Below, piece by piece: positions 29,214-38,300 of a DNA stretch of 50,951 nt (the first letter of the stretch is position 1; each line of letters begins with the position of its first letter). The notes under the pieces are model-generated. The model did not search any database and was not told where the DNA came from. It saw only the letters and a list, made by a program, of their open reading frames with translations. A program made the translations under genes and the position numbers. The stretch is from assembly GCA_009911355.1 (NCBI GenBank), contig QXXE01000025.1, positions 1 through 50,951 on the forward strand. The letters run 5' to 3'. The stretch is from Clostridiaceae bacterium (GTDB lineage Bacteria > Bacillota > Clostridia > Oscillospirales > Butyricicoccaceae).

Positions 29214-30272
29214 TTATCCGTTGAGCCGCACTATGAAAACCACCTGTTGTGCACCTTCGTTAAAGATCACGCCGTTTTCTTCATATGTGCTGACGCTGCA
29301 CCCGGCTTTTTCGAGCGAATCCAGCAGCGTTTCCAGCTGCGCGAGGTTATTTTCGACCACGTAATAGCCGAAATTATCATCCCGCTGCTGCTCCTGCCCG
29401 ATCTCCGGCAGGCTCTCGCCGCCTTCGACGAGGTAGCAGGCGGCAAAGACTTCCCCGCCCATCACGTTGCTGATAAACGCGCCGACCTGCGGCTGAATGA
29501 TGCCGGAACGGGTCGATTTCCCGCTTTCAAGCGTGAGCGCATAGCCAGCAGCGCTGCCCGCGCCGCCGTCGGTATCGCCGGTGTCCAGGCTGTGCTCGGC
29601 CACGACGTCCTCTTCTTCCTTTGCCTGGGCGGGCAGCCCGGCGTCAGACGGATCCTGCGCCATACGCGGCTGTGCTTTTTCGGCATGTTGTTCTTCCGGC
29701 GCGCTGTTTGTTGTGGTCTGCGGGGCTGCGTCGGCGGGCTCTGCGTAAGGCTGCGCGGCGCTGCCGTTTTCCGCTGCGGCGCTCCCTGCGTCTCCGCCGT
29801 CAAGGGCGGCGGGCATGGGTGCGGCCTCAGCGCTTGCCGCGTCCTGCGGGGCAATGCCGCCTGCGGCGGCGCTGTCGCTCGCGCTGGCGCCCGCGGCGTT
29901 GCTCCCGCCCCCGGCCATTGCGAAATCGAAGGTGTTGAGCAAATTCCCGAGTGCGCCGGAGAGTACCAGTGCAACGCATGCGGCGGCGGCGATCAGCATT
30001 GCGGCCACTGGGGGGCGGCGGTTGGGCTGGCGGGGTTGGACGACGGTGCTTTGGCCGTCGGTTACGATGCTGTTCATGATGGATTCATGGAGTGTTGCGG
30101 GCGGCTCAGGCACGTGAGCGAGCGCGCTGGTGATAAACCGCAGGTCGGCAAGATAGGCCGCACAATGGGGGCACGACTGCAAGTGGCCGTCCAGGGTTTT
30201 CTGTTCATCGGGGGTGAGTGTGCGGTCAATAGATTCTTCGCACAGCTGCATGATTTTCTGACAATCAGCCAT
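29214..30272 (-). CDS. Membrane anti-sigma factor with zinc-finger N-terminus
   Basis: A 352-residue protein. The N-terminal zf-HC2/ZAS-like domain has the HLQSCPHCAAYL signature (H-x3-C-x2-C at about 30-37). One membrane segment lies near 90-112 (VAAMLIAAAACVALVLSGAL). A long low-complexity alanine-rich linker (about 120-235) leads to an extracytoplasmic domain near 240-350 that may sense the signal. It overlaps the sigma gene by 8 bases, the usual arrangement for an ECF sigma and its inhibitor. The start has AAAGGAGG upstream. Confidence 0.87.
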   Translation of the reverse strand: MADCQKIMQLCEESIDRTLTPDEQKTLDGHLQSCPHCAAYLADLRFITSALAHVPEPPATLHESIMNSIVTDGQSTVVQPRQPNRRPPVAAMLIAAAACVALVLSGALGNLLNTFDFAMAGGGSNAAGASASDSAAAGGIAPQDAASAEAAPMPAALDGGDAGSAAAENGSAAQPYAEPADAAPQTTTNSAPEEQHAEKAQPRMAQDPSDAGLPAQAKEEEDVVAEHSLDTGDTDGGAGSAAGYALTLESGKSTRSGIIQPQVGAFISNVMGGEVFAACYLVEGGESLPEIGQEQQRDDNFGYYVVENNLAQLETLLDSLEKAGCSVSTYEENGVIFNEGAQQVVFIVRLNG

Positions 30273-30873
30273 TCTCCTGCCTCCTTTCCTGTCCTTTGGA
30301 CGCAGAGGGCAGCGAAATGTTCCCCCGTTCGAGAAGAATTGCGCGTAAATTTTTGCGGGCGCGGGCGAGGCGTGATTTGACGGTGCCTTCTTCGAGCCCG
30401 AGCATGCTTGCGATTTCCTGGTAGGTGAGCCCGGACACGTCGCGCAGGAGGACGATTTGCCGGTGTTCTTCGGAGAGCAGGCCGAGTGCGGCCTGCAATT
30501 CCCGGGAGATTTCGCTGTTTTCGAGGGCCGCTTCGGGGGAATTGGCGGTGCGGGTATCGGGGAGGGGAAGTTCGGAGCCTTCGTCGTCGGTGAGGGGGAC
30601 GGACTGCAAATTTTTCCTGCGGGAGAAATCGATGCACAGGTTCATGGTGATGCGGTAGAGCCAGGTAGAGGTGGAGCTTTCGCCGCGGAACTTGCTGAGC
30701 GATTTCCATGCGCGAAGGAATGCTTCCTGGGCGATGTCGGCGGCGTCTGCTTCTGAACCGGTGAAACGCAGTGCGAGCGCGTAAACTTTTTTTTCGTAGG
30801 TAGTGACAATTTCTTCGAATGCGGCGGTTTCGCCTTTTTGGGCGCGCTGCATCAGAGCCAGTTCCTCAGCCAT
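30265..30873 (-). CDS. ECF sigma-70 family RNA polymerase sigma factor
   Basis: A 202-residue SigW/RpoE-like factor. Region 2 lies about 20-95 (YEKKVYALALRFTGSEADAADIAQEAFLRAW, then STWLYRITMNLCIDFSRR). Region 4 lies about 130-185 (LSEEHRQIVLLRDVSGLTYQEIA, EEGTVKSRLARARKNLR). The ATG at 30873 has AGGAGG 9 bases upstream. Longer frames run back into the tandem repeat and are rejected. It probably drives its own operon and envelope-stress genes elsewhere. Confidence 0.93.
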   Translation of the reverse strand: MAEELALMQRAQKGETAAFEEIVTTYEKKVYALALRFTGSEADAADIAQEAFLRAWKSLSKFRGESSTSTWLYRITMNLCIDFSRRKNLQSVPLTDDEGSELPLPDTRTANSPEAALENSEISRELQAALGLLSEEHRQIVLLRDVSGLTYQEIASMLGLEEGTVKSRLARARKNLRAILLERGNISLPSASKGQERRQENG

Positions 30874-30904
30874 GGCCAACCTCCTTTTATTTTTCACTCT
30901 GCCC

Positions 30905-31186
30905 CTGCTGTCCCGCGCCTGCGCGGCGGGCGGCAGGGCTCTGCCCTGCACCCGGCGGGGCTCTGCCCTGCACCCGGCGGGGCTCTGCCCTGCACCCGGC
31001 GGGGCTCTGCCCTGCACCCGGCGGGGCTCTGCCCCTGCACCCCGCGCCTGCGCGGCGAGCGCCAGAGGGGCTAGCCCCTCTGGACTCCCTTTTTCGCCTG
31101 CGGGCGGGACGGGGGGATTTGGGGTTTGGGAAATGATATTGGGTGCTCAGTGACCAGCCCGCCATAAGGACAGCGGGCTGGCCGGG
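30905..31186. repeat. Composite repeat with a 22-bp tandem array and hairpin B
   Basis: The 22-bp unit GGCGGGGCTCTGCCCTGCAC plus CC is repeated about five times (30932-31040). Then come module A (CCAGAGGGGCTAGCCCCTCT) and hairpin B at 31152-31183, only 3 bases from the dus stop codon. The array is an expansion of one sub-module of the dispersed repeat. It lies directly upstream of the sigma gene and could affect its promoter. Confidence 0.88.
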
Positions 31187-32179
31187 TTATGCCGGTGCAT
31201 AACACCACTCCCCCTGCGCTGCGGCAGCAATTTCCTCCGCCAATTCATACAGTTCTTCAAGGCGCGACAGCTGTGACACGCGCACCTTGTACATTTTCAG
31301 TCCGGAAGTACCTTTCAGGTACCAATTGACATGCTTTCTAGCTTCCAGCATGGCGATATGCTCGCCCTTGTCCTGCGCCGCGAGTTCGATCTGGCGGACT
31401 GCGGTTTTCAGCCGTTTTTCCAGCGGCGGCAGCGGCGGCGGGGCTTTCCCTTCCAGCACAGCGTTTGTCCGTTCAAAGATCCACGGGTCGCCGAGCGCCC
31501 CGCGCCCGATCATCACTGCGTCCGCGCTGGTAGCTTCGAGCAGTGCCTTTGCGGCCTCCGGGCTTGCAGCGTCCCCGTTCGCGATCACAGGGATTGCCGC
31601 GCGCGCCTTGACCTCCGCGATAGCGTCCCAGTCAGCGCGGCCCTCGTACTGCTGCGAGCGCGTGCGCCCATGCACGGTCATTGCGTCCGCCCCCGACTGC
31701 TCTGCAACGCGGGCAAATTCGAGATAATTTTTGCTGTTTTCGTCCCAGCCGAGCCGGAATTTGACGGTCACCGGTACTGGCACTGCCTTTTTGACGGCCT
31801 CGATAATCCGTCCCGCGAGCACTGGGTCGCGCATCAGCGCCGAACCGTCGCCATTGTTGACAATCTTCGGCGCAGGGCATCCCATGTTGATGTCAATCAC
31901 CGCGCAGCCGGACAGCTCAATCGCCCTTTGCGCGCCCCACGCCATCGTTTCCGGATCGGAGCCGAAAATCTGCGCGGCCGCTGGCCGCTCGTTGTCCGCG
32001 AGCGCCAGCAGACGCGGCGACTTTTTATCACGGAACCACATGGCCTTTGCCGATACCATTTCGGTCACGCTGAACGCTGCGCCATGCTCCCGGCACACCT
32101 GCCGGAACGCCCGGTCGGTCACCCCCGCCATCGGCGCAAGCATCGCCCGCCCCGCAAGCTCAATCGTTCCGATCCTCAT
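31187..32179 (-). CDS. dus: tRNA-dihydrouridine synthase (DusB-like)
   Basis: A 330-residue FMN enzyme reducing uridines in tRNA D-loops. The TIM barrel starts LAGRAMLAPMAGVTDRAFR. Catalytic cysteine C101 is in DINMGCPAPKIV, and FMN contacts include TVKFRLGW, MTVHGRTRSQ and VMIGRGALGDPWIF. The C-terminal helical domain ends in EELYELAEEIAAA. The ATG at 32179 has GGAAAGGAA upstream and a good promoter at 32214-32242. The long frame upstream of this ATG is not supported. Confidence 0.95.
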   Translation of the reverse strand: MRIGTIELAGRAMLAPMAGVTDRAFRQVCREHGAAFSVTEMVSAKAMWFRDKKSPRLLALADNERPAAAQIFGSDPETMAWGAQRAIELSGCAVIDINMGCPAPKIVNNGDGSALMRDPVLAGRIIEAVKKAVPVPVTVKFRLGWDENSKNYLEFARVAEQSGADAMTVHGRTRSQQYEGRADWDAIAEVKARAAIPVIANGDAASPEAAKALLEATSADAVMIGRGALGDPWIFERTNAVLEGKAPPPLPPLEKRLKTAVRQIELAAQDKGEHIAMLEARKHVNWYLKGTSGLKMYKVRVSQLSRLEELYELAEEIAAAAQGEWCYAPA

Positions 32180-32213
32180 ATCCGATTCCTTTCCGTTTTT
32201 TTCAATCTTATAT

Positions 32214-32242
32214 ATTGTATCATAAAAGCCCACGCTTGACAA
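32214..32242 (-). promoter_or_regulatory. Sigma-70 promoter of dus
   Basis: On the minus strand: TTGTCA, 17-base spacer, TACAAT, about 35 bases before the dus ATG. Confidence 0.75.
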
Positions 32243-32435
32243 ACTACAACTCAGTAACAACCAAAACTCCGCACTAAAAATCGCAGAAAAGCAGCCGTTT
32301 TCAGCAGTTTCCCGCAAAAACGCTGCTTTTTCGCTCACCCTGAACCCGAAATTTTTTATGCCCGCACCCGCTGAAAGCATCCCGCCCCCCCACCCCTGCC
32401 CGCGCAAAACCAGGGCAGAGGGAACAGCGTAGACC

Positions 32436-32810
32436 GACCAGCCCGCTGTCCTTATGGCGGGCTGGTCATTGAGCGCCCTTCAATTTCTAAAGCCCAGAAT
32501 CCCCCGTCCCGCCCGCAGGCGGAAAAGGGAGTCCAGAGGGACGAACCGCCGCCATCAAATGCGCCCGTCCGGGCGCGCGGCGGTGAGTTTGAGCGGCGGC
32601 GCGCGATTTTCGAGCGCGCCGTAAACTACATGCCAGTGGCATGTAGTTTAGCGAACGTCCTAGCCCCTCTGGCGCTGCCCGCGCAGGGCCGGGTGCAGGG
32701 CAGCGCCCTGCCGCTCGCCGCGTAGGCGCGGGGGCCAGGGGCAGAGCCTGCCGCTCGCCGCGTAGGCGCGGGGTCCAGGGGCAGAACCCCGGCGCTGCCT
32801 GCGGAGGGCA
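32436..32810. repeat. Composite dispersed repeat, inverted, split by an insertion
   Basis: Hairpin B at 32436-32467 (GACCAGCCCGC, GCGGGCTGGTC) followed by the linker, CCCGTCCCGCCCGCAGGCGG and the module A core. The core CCAGAGGGG/CTAGCCCCTCTGG is interrupted at 32540-32659 by a foreign 120-bp segment, listed separately. Beyond it are three further sub-modules (GGTGCAGGGCAGCGCCCTGC, and twice CGCCGCGTAGGCGCGGGG). Confidence 0.85.
32539..32660. mobile_element. Candidate cloverleaf-forming insertion element, about 120 bp
   Basis: A segment that breaks the palindromic core of a dispersed repeat. Outer arms GGACG (32539-32543) and CGTCC (32656-32660) enclose three hairpins: CCGCCGCC...GCGCCCG/CGGGCGC...GGCGG (32546-32583), CGGCGCGC/GCGCGCCG around GATTTTCGA (about 32595-32620), and the near-perfect TAAACTACATGCCA/TGGCATGTAGTTTA (32622-32650). 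No open frame of note. The fold suggests a non-autonomous mobile element or structured RNA. Naming it is not possible from one copy. Confidence 0.55.
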
Positions 32811-33320
32811 TCAGGCGACGCTGGGGAGGAGCAGGTTCGCACCCAAGTATCCGAACCCGATTAGCGCCGAGTTCCATACCGTAATCCCCAGCCCCGACCA
32901 AACCAAAAATTCCCGCGCCGGTATCCGGAACAACCCCGCCGGAATCGACGAAATCGTCCGCAACATCGGAATCAGCCGGCAAAGAAACAGCCCCCTCGCC
33001 CGATGCCCCCGCATCCGCTCATGACACCGCTCCACAAAGCCCTGAAACCGCTCACTCCTGCCGAATAGCCGGTGCATCACCGGTACCCCGCCGTAATAGC
33101 TTACCAGATAAAGTACGTAGCTGCCCGCAACACTGCCTACCACCGAAAGGAAAAGCGCCAGCGGCAAGCTCAGCGCACTCTGATCCACCAGCACCCCGAT
33201 CGCAGGCATAATCACCCCCGCCGGGAAGCCCGGCAGATTCAAATGCTCACAAAAACAAACCGCCGCTATCATCAACAGACCGTATTGCTCGAACAGCGCA
33301 ATAAATCCCTGCACCGTCAC
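32811..33320 (-). CDS. DedA-family (SNARE-associated/VTT) membrane protein
   Basis: A 169-residue membrane protein of the DedA family, thought to act as a lipid (undecaprenyl-phosphate) flippase or transporter. There are four to five hydrophobic segments with the re-entrant GFPAGVIMPAIGVL and the signature block GRSERFQGFVERCHERM then FLCRLIPMLRTISSIPAGLF (F/L-x-x-R-x-x-P-x-x-R). The GTG at 33320 has AGGAGG 8 bases upstream. The frame continues upstream into a tandem repeat and that part is not used. Confidence 0.9.
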   Translation of the reverse strand: MTVQGFIALFEQYGLLMIAAVCFCEHLNLPGFPAGVIMPAIGVLVDQSALSLPLALFLSVVGSVAGSYVLYLVSYYGGVPVMHRLFGRSERFQGFVERCHERMRGHRARGLFLCRLIPMLRTISSIPAGLFRIPAREFLVWSGLGITVWNSALIGFGYLGANLLLPSVA

Positions 33321-33357
33321 GCCAGATACCTCCTCGTTTGCACAGCCCCTCCGCCAC

Positions 33358-33503
33358 TTGGTCAAAGCCGCAGCTGTCCGGATAAAGCCGCAGCCGTACC
33401 AGTCAAAGCCACAGCCGTCCCGGTCTAAGCCTTTGCCGCCCCGGTCAAAGCCGCAGCCGCCCCGGTCTAAGCCTCTGCCGTCCCAGATAAAGCCGCAGCA
33501 AGC
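33358..33503. repeat. 21-bp tandem repeat, about 7 units
   Basis: Units resemble CCGGTCAAAGCCGCAGCCGC plus C, with TAAAGCC and TCTAAGCC variants. It lies upstream of the DedA start, in the probable 5' region. Nothing else is seen there. Confidence 0.8.
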
Positions 33504-33603
33504 CCTATTCCAACAAAGCCCGTGCGCCGCTGCCGAAGTTGCCTATAATATAGCACAAGGCCGCCGCCCACGCAAGGGCAGCGGCCAAACTTTCATAATT
33601 TTT

Positions 33604-33867
33604 TTACAGCAGCAACGTCAGCGCCCATGCCGCGCCCGTCAGCAGCGCCCCGCCGCCCGCGCTCAGCAGCATTTGCAGCCCCGTGTACCGCTTCCTGTAC
33701 CGCCGCACCCGCTGGCATCCCTGCCGCAGATACCGCTCCGCTACCTCCCGCGCCTCCTTCAGCACGTCCTGCCGCTCGCCGTCCCGCACGATAAAAATCG
33801 CCTGCTCGAACACCGCCGAGTCCTCCGGCTGCACCACAACCACCCGTTTTGAAATTCCCTTGACCAT
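33604..33867 (-). CDS. Small conserved membrane protein
   Basis: An 87-residue protein with an N-terminal cytoplasmic part (KRVVVVQPEDSAVFEQAIFI, basic helix EAREVAERYLRQGCQRVRRY) and one C-terminal membrane segment (MLLSAGGGALLTGAAWALTL). The ATG at 33867 has GGGAGG 8 bases upstream. Proteins of this form (VVVVKSP...FEQAIFIL) recur in clostridial genomes from memory, with no known function. It stands alone on the minus strand next to the 83-bp array. Confidence 0.75.
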   Translation of the reverse strand: MVKGISKRVVVVQPEDSAVFEQAIFIVRDGERQDVLKEAREVAERYLRQGCQRVRRYRKRYTGLQMLLSAGGGALLTGAAWALTLLL

Positions 33868-33904
33868 TTCCGCGTCCTCCCGCTCAGTTTTGCAGGACTT
33901 CCCC

Positions 33905-34312
33905 GCCCCGCATGATTCAGCATAACCCGAATCCGGGGCTTTTAACCGTCTTTTCCACTTTTTTGCGGCGATGCAGGCAGGGCTTTCCCGCCGCGTGATT
34001 CAGCATGACCCGAATCCGGGGCTTTTAACCGTCTTTTCCACTTTTTTGTGGCAATGCAGGCATGGCTTTCCCGCCGCGTGATTCAGCATGACCCGAATCC
34101 GCGGGCTTTAACCATCTTTCCCACTTTTTACGGCAATGCAGGCAGGGCTTCCCGCCGCGTGATTCAGCATAGTCTGAATCCGGGGCTTTTTAACCGTCTT
34201 TCCCACTTTTTTGCGGCAATGCAGGCATGGCTTTCCCGCCGCGTGATTCAGCATAGTCTGAATCCGGGGCTTTTTAACCGTCTTTTCCACTTTTTTGTGG
34301 CAATGCAAAAGG
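33905..34312. repeat. 83-bp tandem array, 5 units with two hairpins each
   Basis: The marker GATTCAGCAT occurs at 33914, 33997, 34080, 34161 and 34245 (spacings 83, 83, 81, 84). Each unit has hairpin one (GGCAGGGC facing GCGGGAAAG-type sequence: GGC.GGGCTTTCCCGCC), hairpin two (GATTCAG, CATAGT, CTGAATC in the last two copies) and a T-rich stretch (TTTTCCACTTTTTTGCGGCA). The units differ by a few substitutions. On the minus strand a short frame repeats with it, but it has no ribosome binding site. It could be a transcribed RNA array or a simple minisatellite. Confidence 0.85.
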
Positions 34313-34716
34313 GGCCTCTCCCGAGACCCCGCTTTTGCAGATCGGTGTGTGCCAGCGGGTTGTGGAGGGCCTGCTTTGGGTGCAGGCCCCTAAAGCAGTG
34401 TGAAGCGCGCCGCGGACACGCTCCTCTTACTTTCCCCGCCAGAAAACAAAACGCTGGCGCGCACTCCGTTACCGGATTGCCACACACAGCGTCACACACA
34501 TGTTTCGGTATGTAAACGGTTACGACGCACGCCCCGCACGCGGGTCTTCACCATTGGCCTCTCGCTTTTCCGCGCGCCCGCCCCCGGGATCAGATGCTCA
34601 CGCCCACGTGGGCCGCTCAAAAGATGATTTCAGGTGTTTTCGGTTTGGGACATTTCCCCACCGCGTTTTGGGAAGGACGCGGCGGAAAGGAACATGGGGC
34701 AAAGCGCCCCGCCCCC
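34313..34716. other. Gene-free GC-rich stretch
   Basis: About 400 bases between the 83-bp array and the candidate small RNA. Small stems occur (GGGGCCTCTCCCGAGACCCC near 34312-34331, GGCCTGC...GCAGGCC near 34361-34380). No convincing gene or ribosome binding site is seen on either strand. Confidence 0.5.
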
Positions 34717-34745
34717 TTGAAAAAAGTGACGGAAAGAGGTATAAT
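34717..34745 (+). promoter_or_regulatory. Strong sigma-70 promoter
   Basis: -35 TTGAAA, 17-base spacer, perfect -10 TATAAT. Transcription would begin near 34752. No coding sequence follows, so it points to a non-coding RNA. Confidence 0.8.
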
Positions 34746-34751
34746 GATTGT

Positions 34752-34851
34752 GCGGTGCGGCTGATATGTCGTTGTGTGCGGCAGGTTGGGCTGCCATATG
34801 CAGGCCGTTCGGGATGCGGGTACATTACCCGGGCGGCTGCCGCTTTTTTTG
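34752..34851 (+). ncRNA. Candidate independent small RNA, about 100 nt
   Basis: Bounded by a consensus promoter (34717-34745) and a T-run (34844-34850). GCGGCAG (34779-34785) can pair with CTGCCGC (34837-34843) just before the T-run. Inside are two smaller stems, GGGCTGC/GCAGGCC and CGGGT/ACCCG. The lack of an open frame or ribosome site argues for RNA. It does not carry the SRP GGAAG/AGCA loop, RNase P or tmRNA signatures, and I cannot assign it to 6S RNA. Confidence 0.6.
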
Positions 34852-35029
34852 TTTTCCTTTTTTTATTATAACCTATCGCGAGCAGAATTGCAAGCCTTTT
34901 TGCGCACGCTCCCCGCAGGCAAAATAGGCGCAGCCTCGCGCTCCCTTACACGCCCCCGCCCCGCCCGCAAACGTGGCCGGGGCGCTTTTGCAGCTGACCG
35001 GAGATCCTCCCACGCGGGCTGCGTAGCAA

Positions 35030-35334
35030 ACCGCCGCCGGGGTGCCATGCAGCGTTATTGCAGCTGCCGGGGAATCGTCTCGCCTCGCCCGCTCGGGAAC
35101 AGGAACCGCTGCCGGGGAATCGTCTCGTCCTGGCTGCTCGGGAACGGGAACCGTCGTCGAGATAGCAGGCAGCGCTTTTACATCTGCCCAGAAGTCCAAC
35201 CGGGCAGGCTTGGCGTGCGGCCAACCGGGCAGGCTCGGAAAGCATTGAAAAGCGGCGAGGTGGCAAACACCCCGCCGCTCATGCGCTTTTCTGAGATCAG
35301 TTTTGCTCAAGGACGTACTCCGCAGCATCTTTGC
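35030..35334. repeat. Duplicated blocks downstream of blaR1
   Basis: A 45-bp direct duplication (GCTGCCGGGGAATCGTCTCG at 35063 and 35108), a shorter one (CCAACCGGGCAGGCT twice near 35198-35240), and a copy of the blaR1 3' end (GGACGTACTCCGC at 35313 and again at 35343 inside the gene). No gene is seen between 34852 and 35334. Confidence 0.65.
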
Positions 35335-38300
35335 TCAGTCTTGGACGTACTCCGCCGCGTCCGGCGACGTGCTCTCGCCATCTGCGCCCATCTGCTCCGG
35401 GTCTACGTCCGCGTCTACGTCAAACGTAACCAGTATCCCGTCATGCGGCGTTTCGCTCAGGATTTCCTTCGCCCAGCTGTGCAGCACCACCTCGGCTTCC
35501 CGGCGCAGCACGTCCTCCGGCGCGGCCTGCACACGCTCCTCAAGCCGCCCGCGCAGCGTCCGCAGCACATTGTCCCGCTCGCCGACGGTCACGCCGGGTT
35601 CCAGCTCATAGGTCACATACACCGTCGCGCCAAAGTTAAACCGGTAAACCGGCTGCAAGGCCAGTATCAGGATTTCCTCTTCGCTCAACGGCTCTATAAG
35701 GCCGCGCTGGTCAAGTATATTAAAAATATATACGCAGTCATCCCCGAGGTTCTCCGCGTAAATCTCCCCGCATGACGCTTGCAGCGTCACATCGAAGAAA
35801 TCCGCATCCGGGCCTCCGTCGCCCGGCGTTTGCCCGCTCACGGCGGCGAAGTCCGACAGCAGCCGCCCCGCCGTATCCCGGTCGGGCGCAATCTGCCGGT
35901 TGAACGCCTCCACCGTCAAATCTTCATAATCCGCCGTCCGGAGCGCCAGCAGCCGCCGGTAAGCGCTGCCCGCTTCGGCAGTCATGCGCGCCCGTCCCGG
36001 CTTACGGCCCATCAGGTAGGCATGGTTCGCGTGCAGCGGTACGCCGTCGCGCGCCGTGCCCTCCACCAGGCAGGTGTACGAGGAGCCGTTCGACAGCAGG
36101 ATGTAAAAGCGGTCATCGGTGCACAGCTGCCATGCCGTGCCGTCGCTCGCCGCGCGCAGCGCCTGCGGTCTGCCGCCGGTCAGACCCGAAGCGCCTGCGC
36201 CGTCCGGCAGACCCGAAGAATCTGCGCCGTCTGGCAGGCCCAGCCAGCCCGCACCGCCGCCCGGGAACAACGCGTCGAAATTGCCCTCGCCGGGCTCGAT
36301 CGGGTACAAATCCCCGAGGACTTTCATCGCGTCCTCACCAATGATTTCCTCGCACAGCTCGGGCGCGCCGCCGTCCTCCCCCGCGTAGACGGCATACCCC
36401 GGCATGCGCGCAAGGTCAGGGATAACCGACTCATGCGGCGCGTTGTACAGCGTTTTCAGCAGCCGGTAATCGCCCGTCGGGGCCGTGCGCCCCGCGTCCT
36501 CCGGCACCCGCTCCACCCGGAACAGCCAGCGGATCCCGCCGTCTACGTAGCCGTTCGCCAGCAGAAGCGGCCGCGAGCCGTCGGGCTGCGCGCCCAGCCG
36601 GATCAGCCGCAGGTACTCGTTCCCGTTCTCCACCAGCCAGACCCGCTCGGCCTGCCCGCGGATTTCCGCCGGGGACAGCCGCGTCATCTCGTCCGGATGG
36701 CTGAAATTGTTATCAAAGTTGGTTTTGCCAAGCAGCACCTCCCCTTCCTTGGGGCGGATTTCGACCAGCCTGCCAAAGCTGCTCTCGCCGACCGGGTTCC
36801 CCGAGACCGTCACCGTGCCGCTCGCGTTGACCGTGTAGCGCGGCGCGGTTTCTACCGTATAACCAAAGCTATATTGCGGCGCTTCGTACCAGATTTCCTG
36901 CACCTCGTAAAGCCCCGGCGCAAACGCCTCCGATACGTCGCAGTCGCGCGCCAGCCGGTAGCCCCAGGCGACCTGCGGGGCAAGCTCATCGGCGCTGACC
37001 CGCGCGCGCAGGTTGCCGGTGAACAGGTACAGCGAGCCGTCGTTCTGCTGCATCAGCAGCCGGAAGCTGCCCGCGTCCTCGGCGCGCCAGAGCGCCCGAT
37101 TGTCGCGGTACAGCGCGCGGGCGGCTGGCTCGTCCATGCTGGTCTCAAAGCCGAACAGCGCGGCGAACTCGTCCTCGCTCATGCGGCTTTCGACGGGCTC
37201 GCCCCAGAACTGCGGGCCGCCTTCCGGCAGGCGGAACAGCCCCGCCCGGTCGACGGAATAGCCGTCCACCGTGCCCGCGCCCGCGCTGATTAAAAACTGC
37301 TGCTGCAGCGGGTAAGCGTCCTGGGGCGTGAAATTCGAACTCAGGAGCCAGCCCGTAACCGGTGCTTCGATCGCGTAGCTGCCCGCAAGGGCGGAAAAAT
37401 CTGCGTCCTTTACCGGATCGGTGAGCAGCCCGCACGCAAGCAGGATCACCGCCGCCGCCCCCGCCAGCGTCGCAAGCAGCCGGGGGTTCTTGTAACGCAT
37501 CACGTTCAAAATCCGCGCTTTTGTGCTGCCCTCGCCGAACGCGACGCCCGCCTGGCGCACCGCTGACAGCCGCAGCAAGGACGCTGCGTACTGCTGGCGG
37601 ATGCCGGGGCCCAGCCGCGAAAGCACGGCTTCATCGCAGGAAAGCTCCATATCGCGCCCCGCGCAGCGCACGGCAACCCAAACAAGGGGGTTAAACCAAT
37701 GCACCGCCAGCGCCAGCAGCCCCAGCAGCTTCCAAAGCGGGTCGCGCCGCCGCAGGTGGGTCTGCTCGTGCAGCAGGATATACGCCTGTTCCGCCTCGGG
37801 CAGCGACGACGGCAAATAAATGCGCGGCCGCAGCACGCCGAGTACAAAGGCAGTGCCAATGTGGTCGGCAAGCCAGATGTTGTCCCGCAGGCGCGCCGCC
37901 CCGACCAGCTGCCGTTTGAGCCGTAAGAGCGAAAGCGCGCTGTATCCGAGTACCAGCGCCGCCCCCGGAAGCCATAGCGCGCGCAAGGCGCGCAGACCCG
38001 ACCGGAGAAGCAGCGGCCAGGAAAAGACGGGGGTGGGAGGTGCAGCCTTCTGTACGGTTCCCTGCGCGGCGGCGGGTATATTCCCTGCACGTTCCCCCGA
38101 CGCGCCTGCCGGGACGGTTTCGTCCGGCGCTGCGTCGGTGGTGACTGGCGGCAAGCCGGCCGGTGGGGGCTCCGGTGCGCGGATTGCGTTGACCGCGATG
38201 GCCTGCCGCTCAGGCATCAGGCTCGCGGGGCTTTCCAATGTGACCGGGATCAGCAGCCGCAGCAGTACCAGCCCCCACAGGTAATAACGGAACCGCGCGG

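Noticed and set aside
34108..34308. Repeated short frame on the minus strand in the 83-bp array
   Set aside because: It arises because unit lengths are near multiples of three and has no initiation signal. The frame breaks at the 83-base spacings.
34752..34851. Signal recognition particle RNA or 6S RNA as identity of the small RNA
   Set aside because: The conserved SRP loop is absent and the length and central bubble of 6S RNA are not seen.
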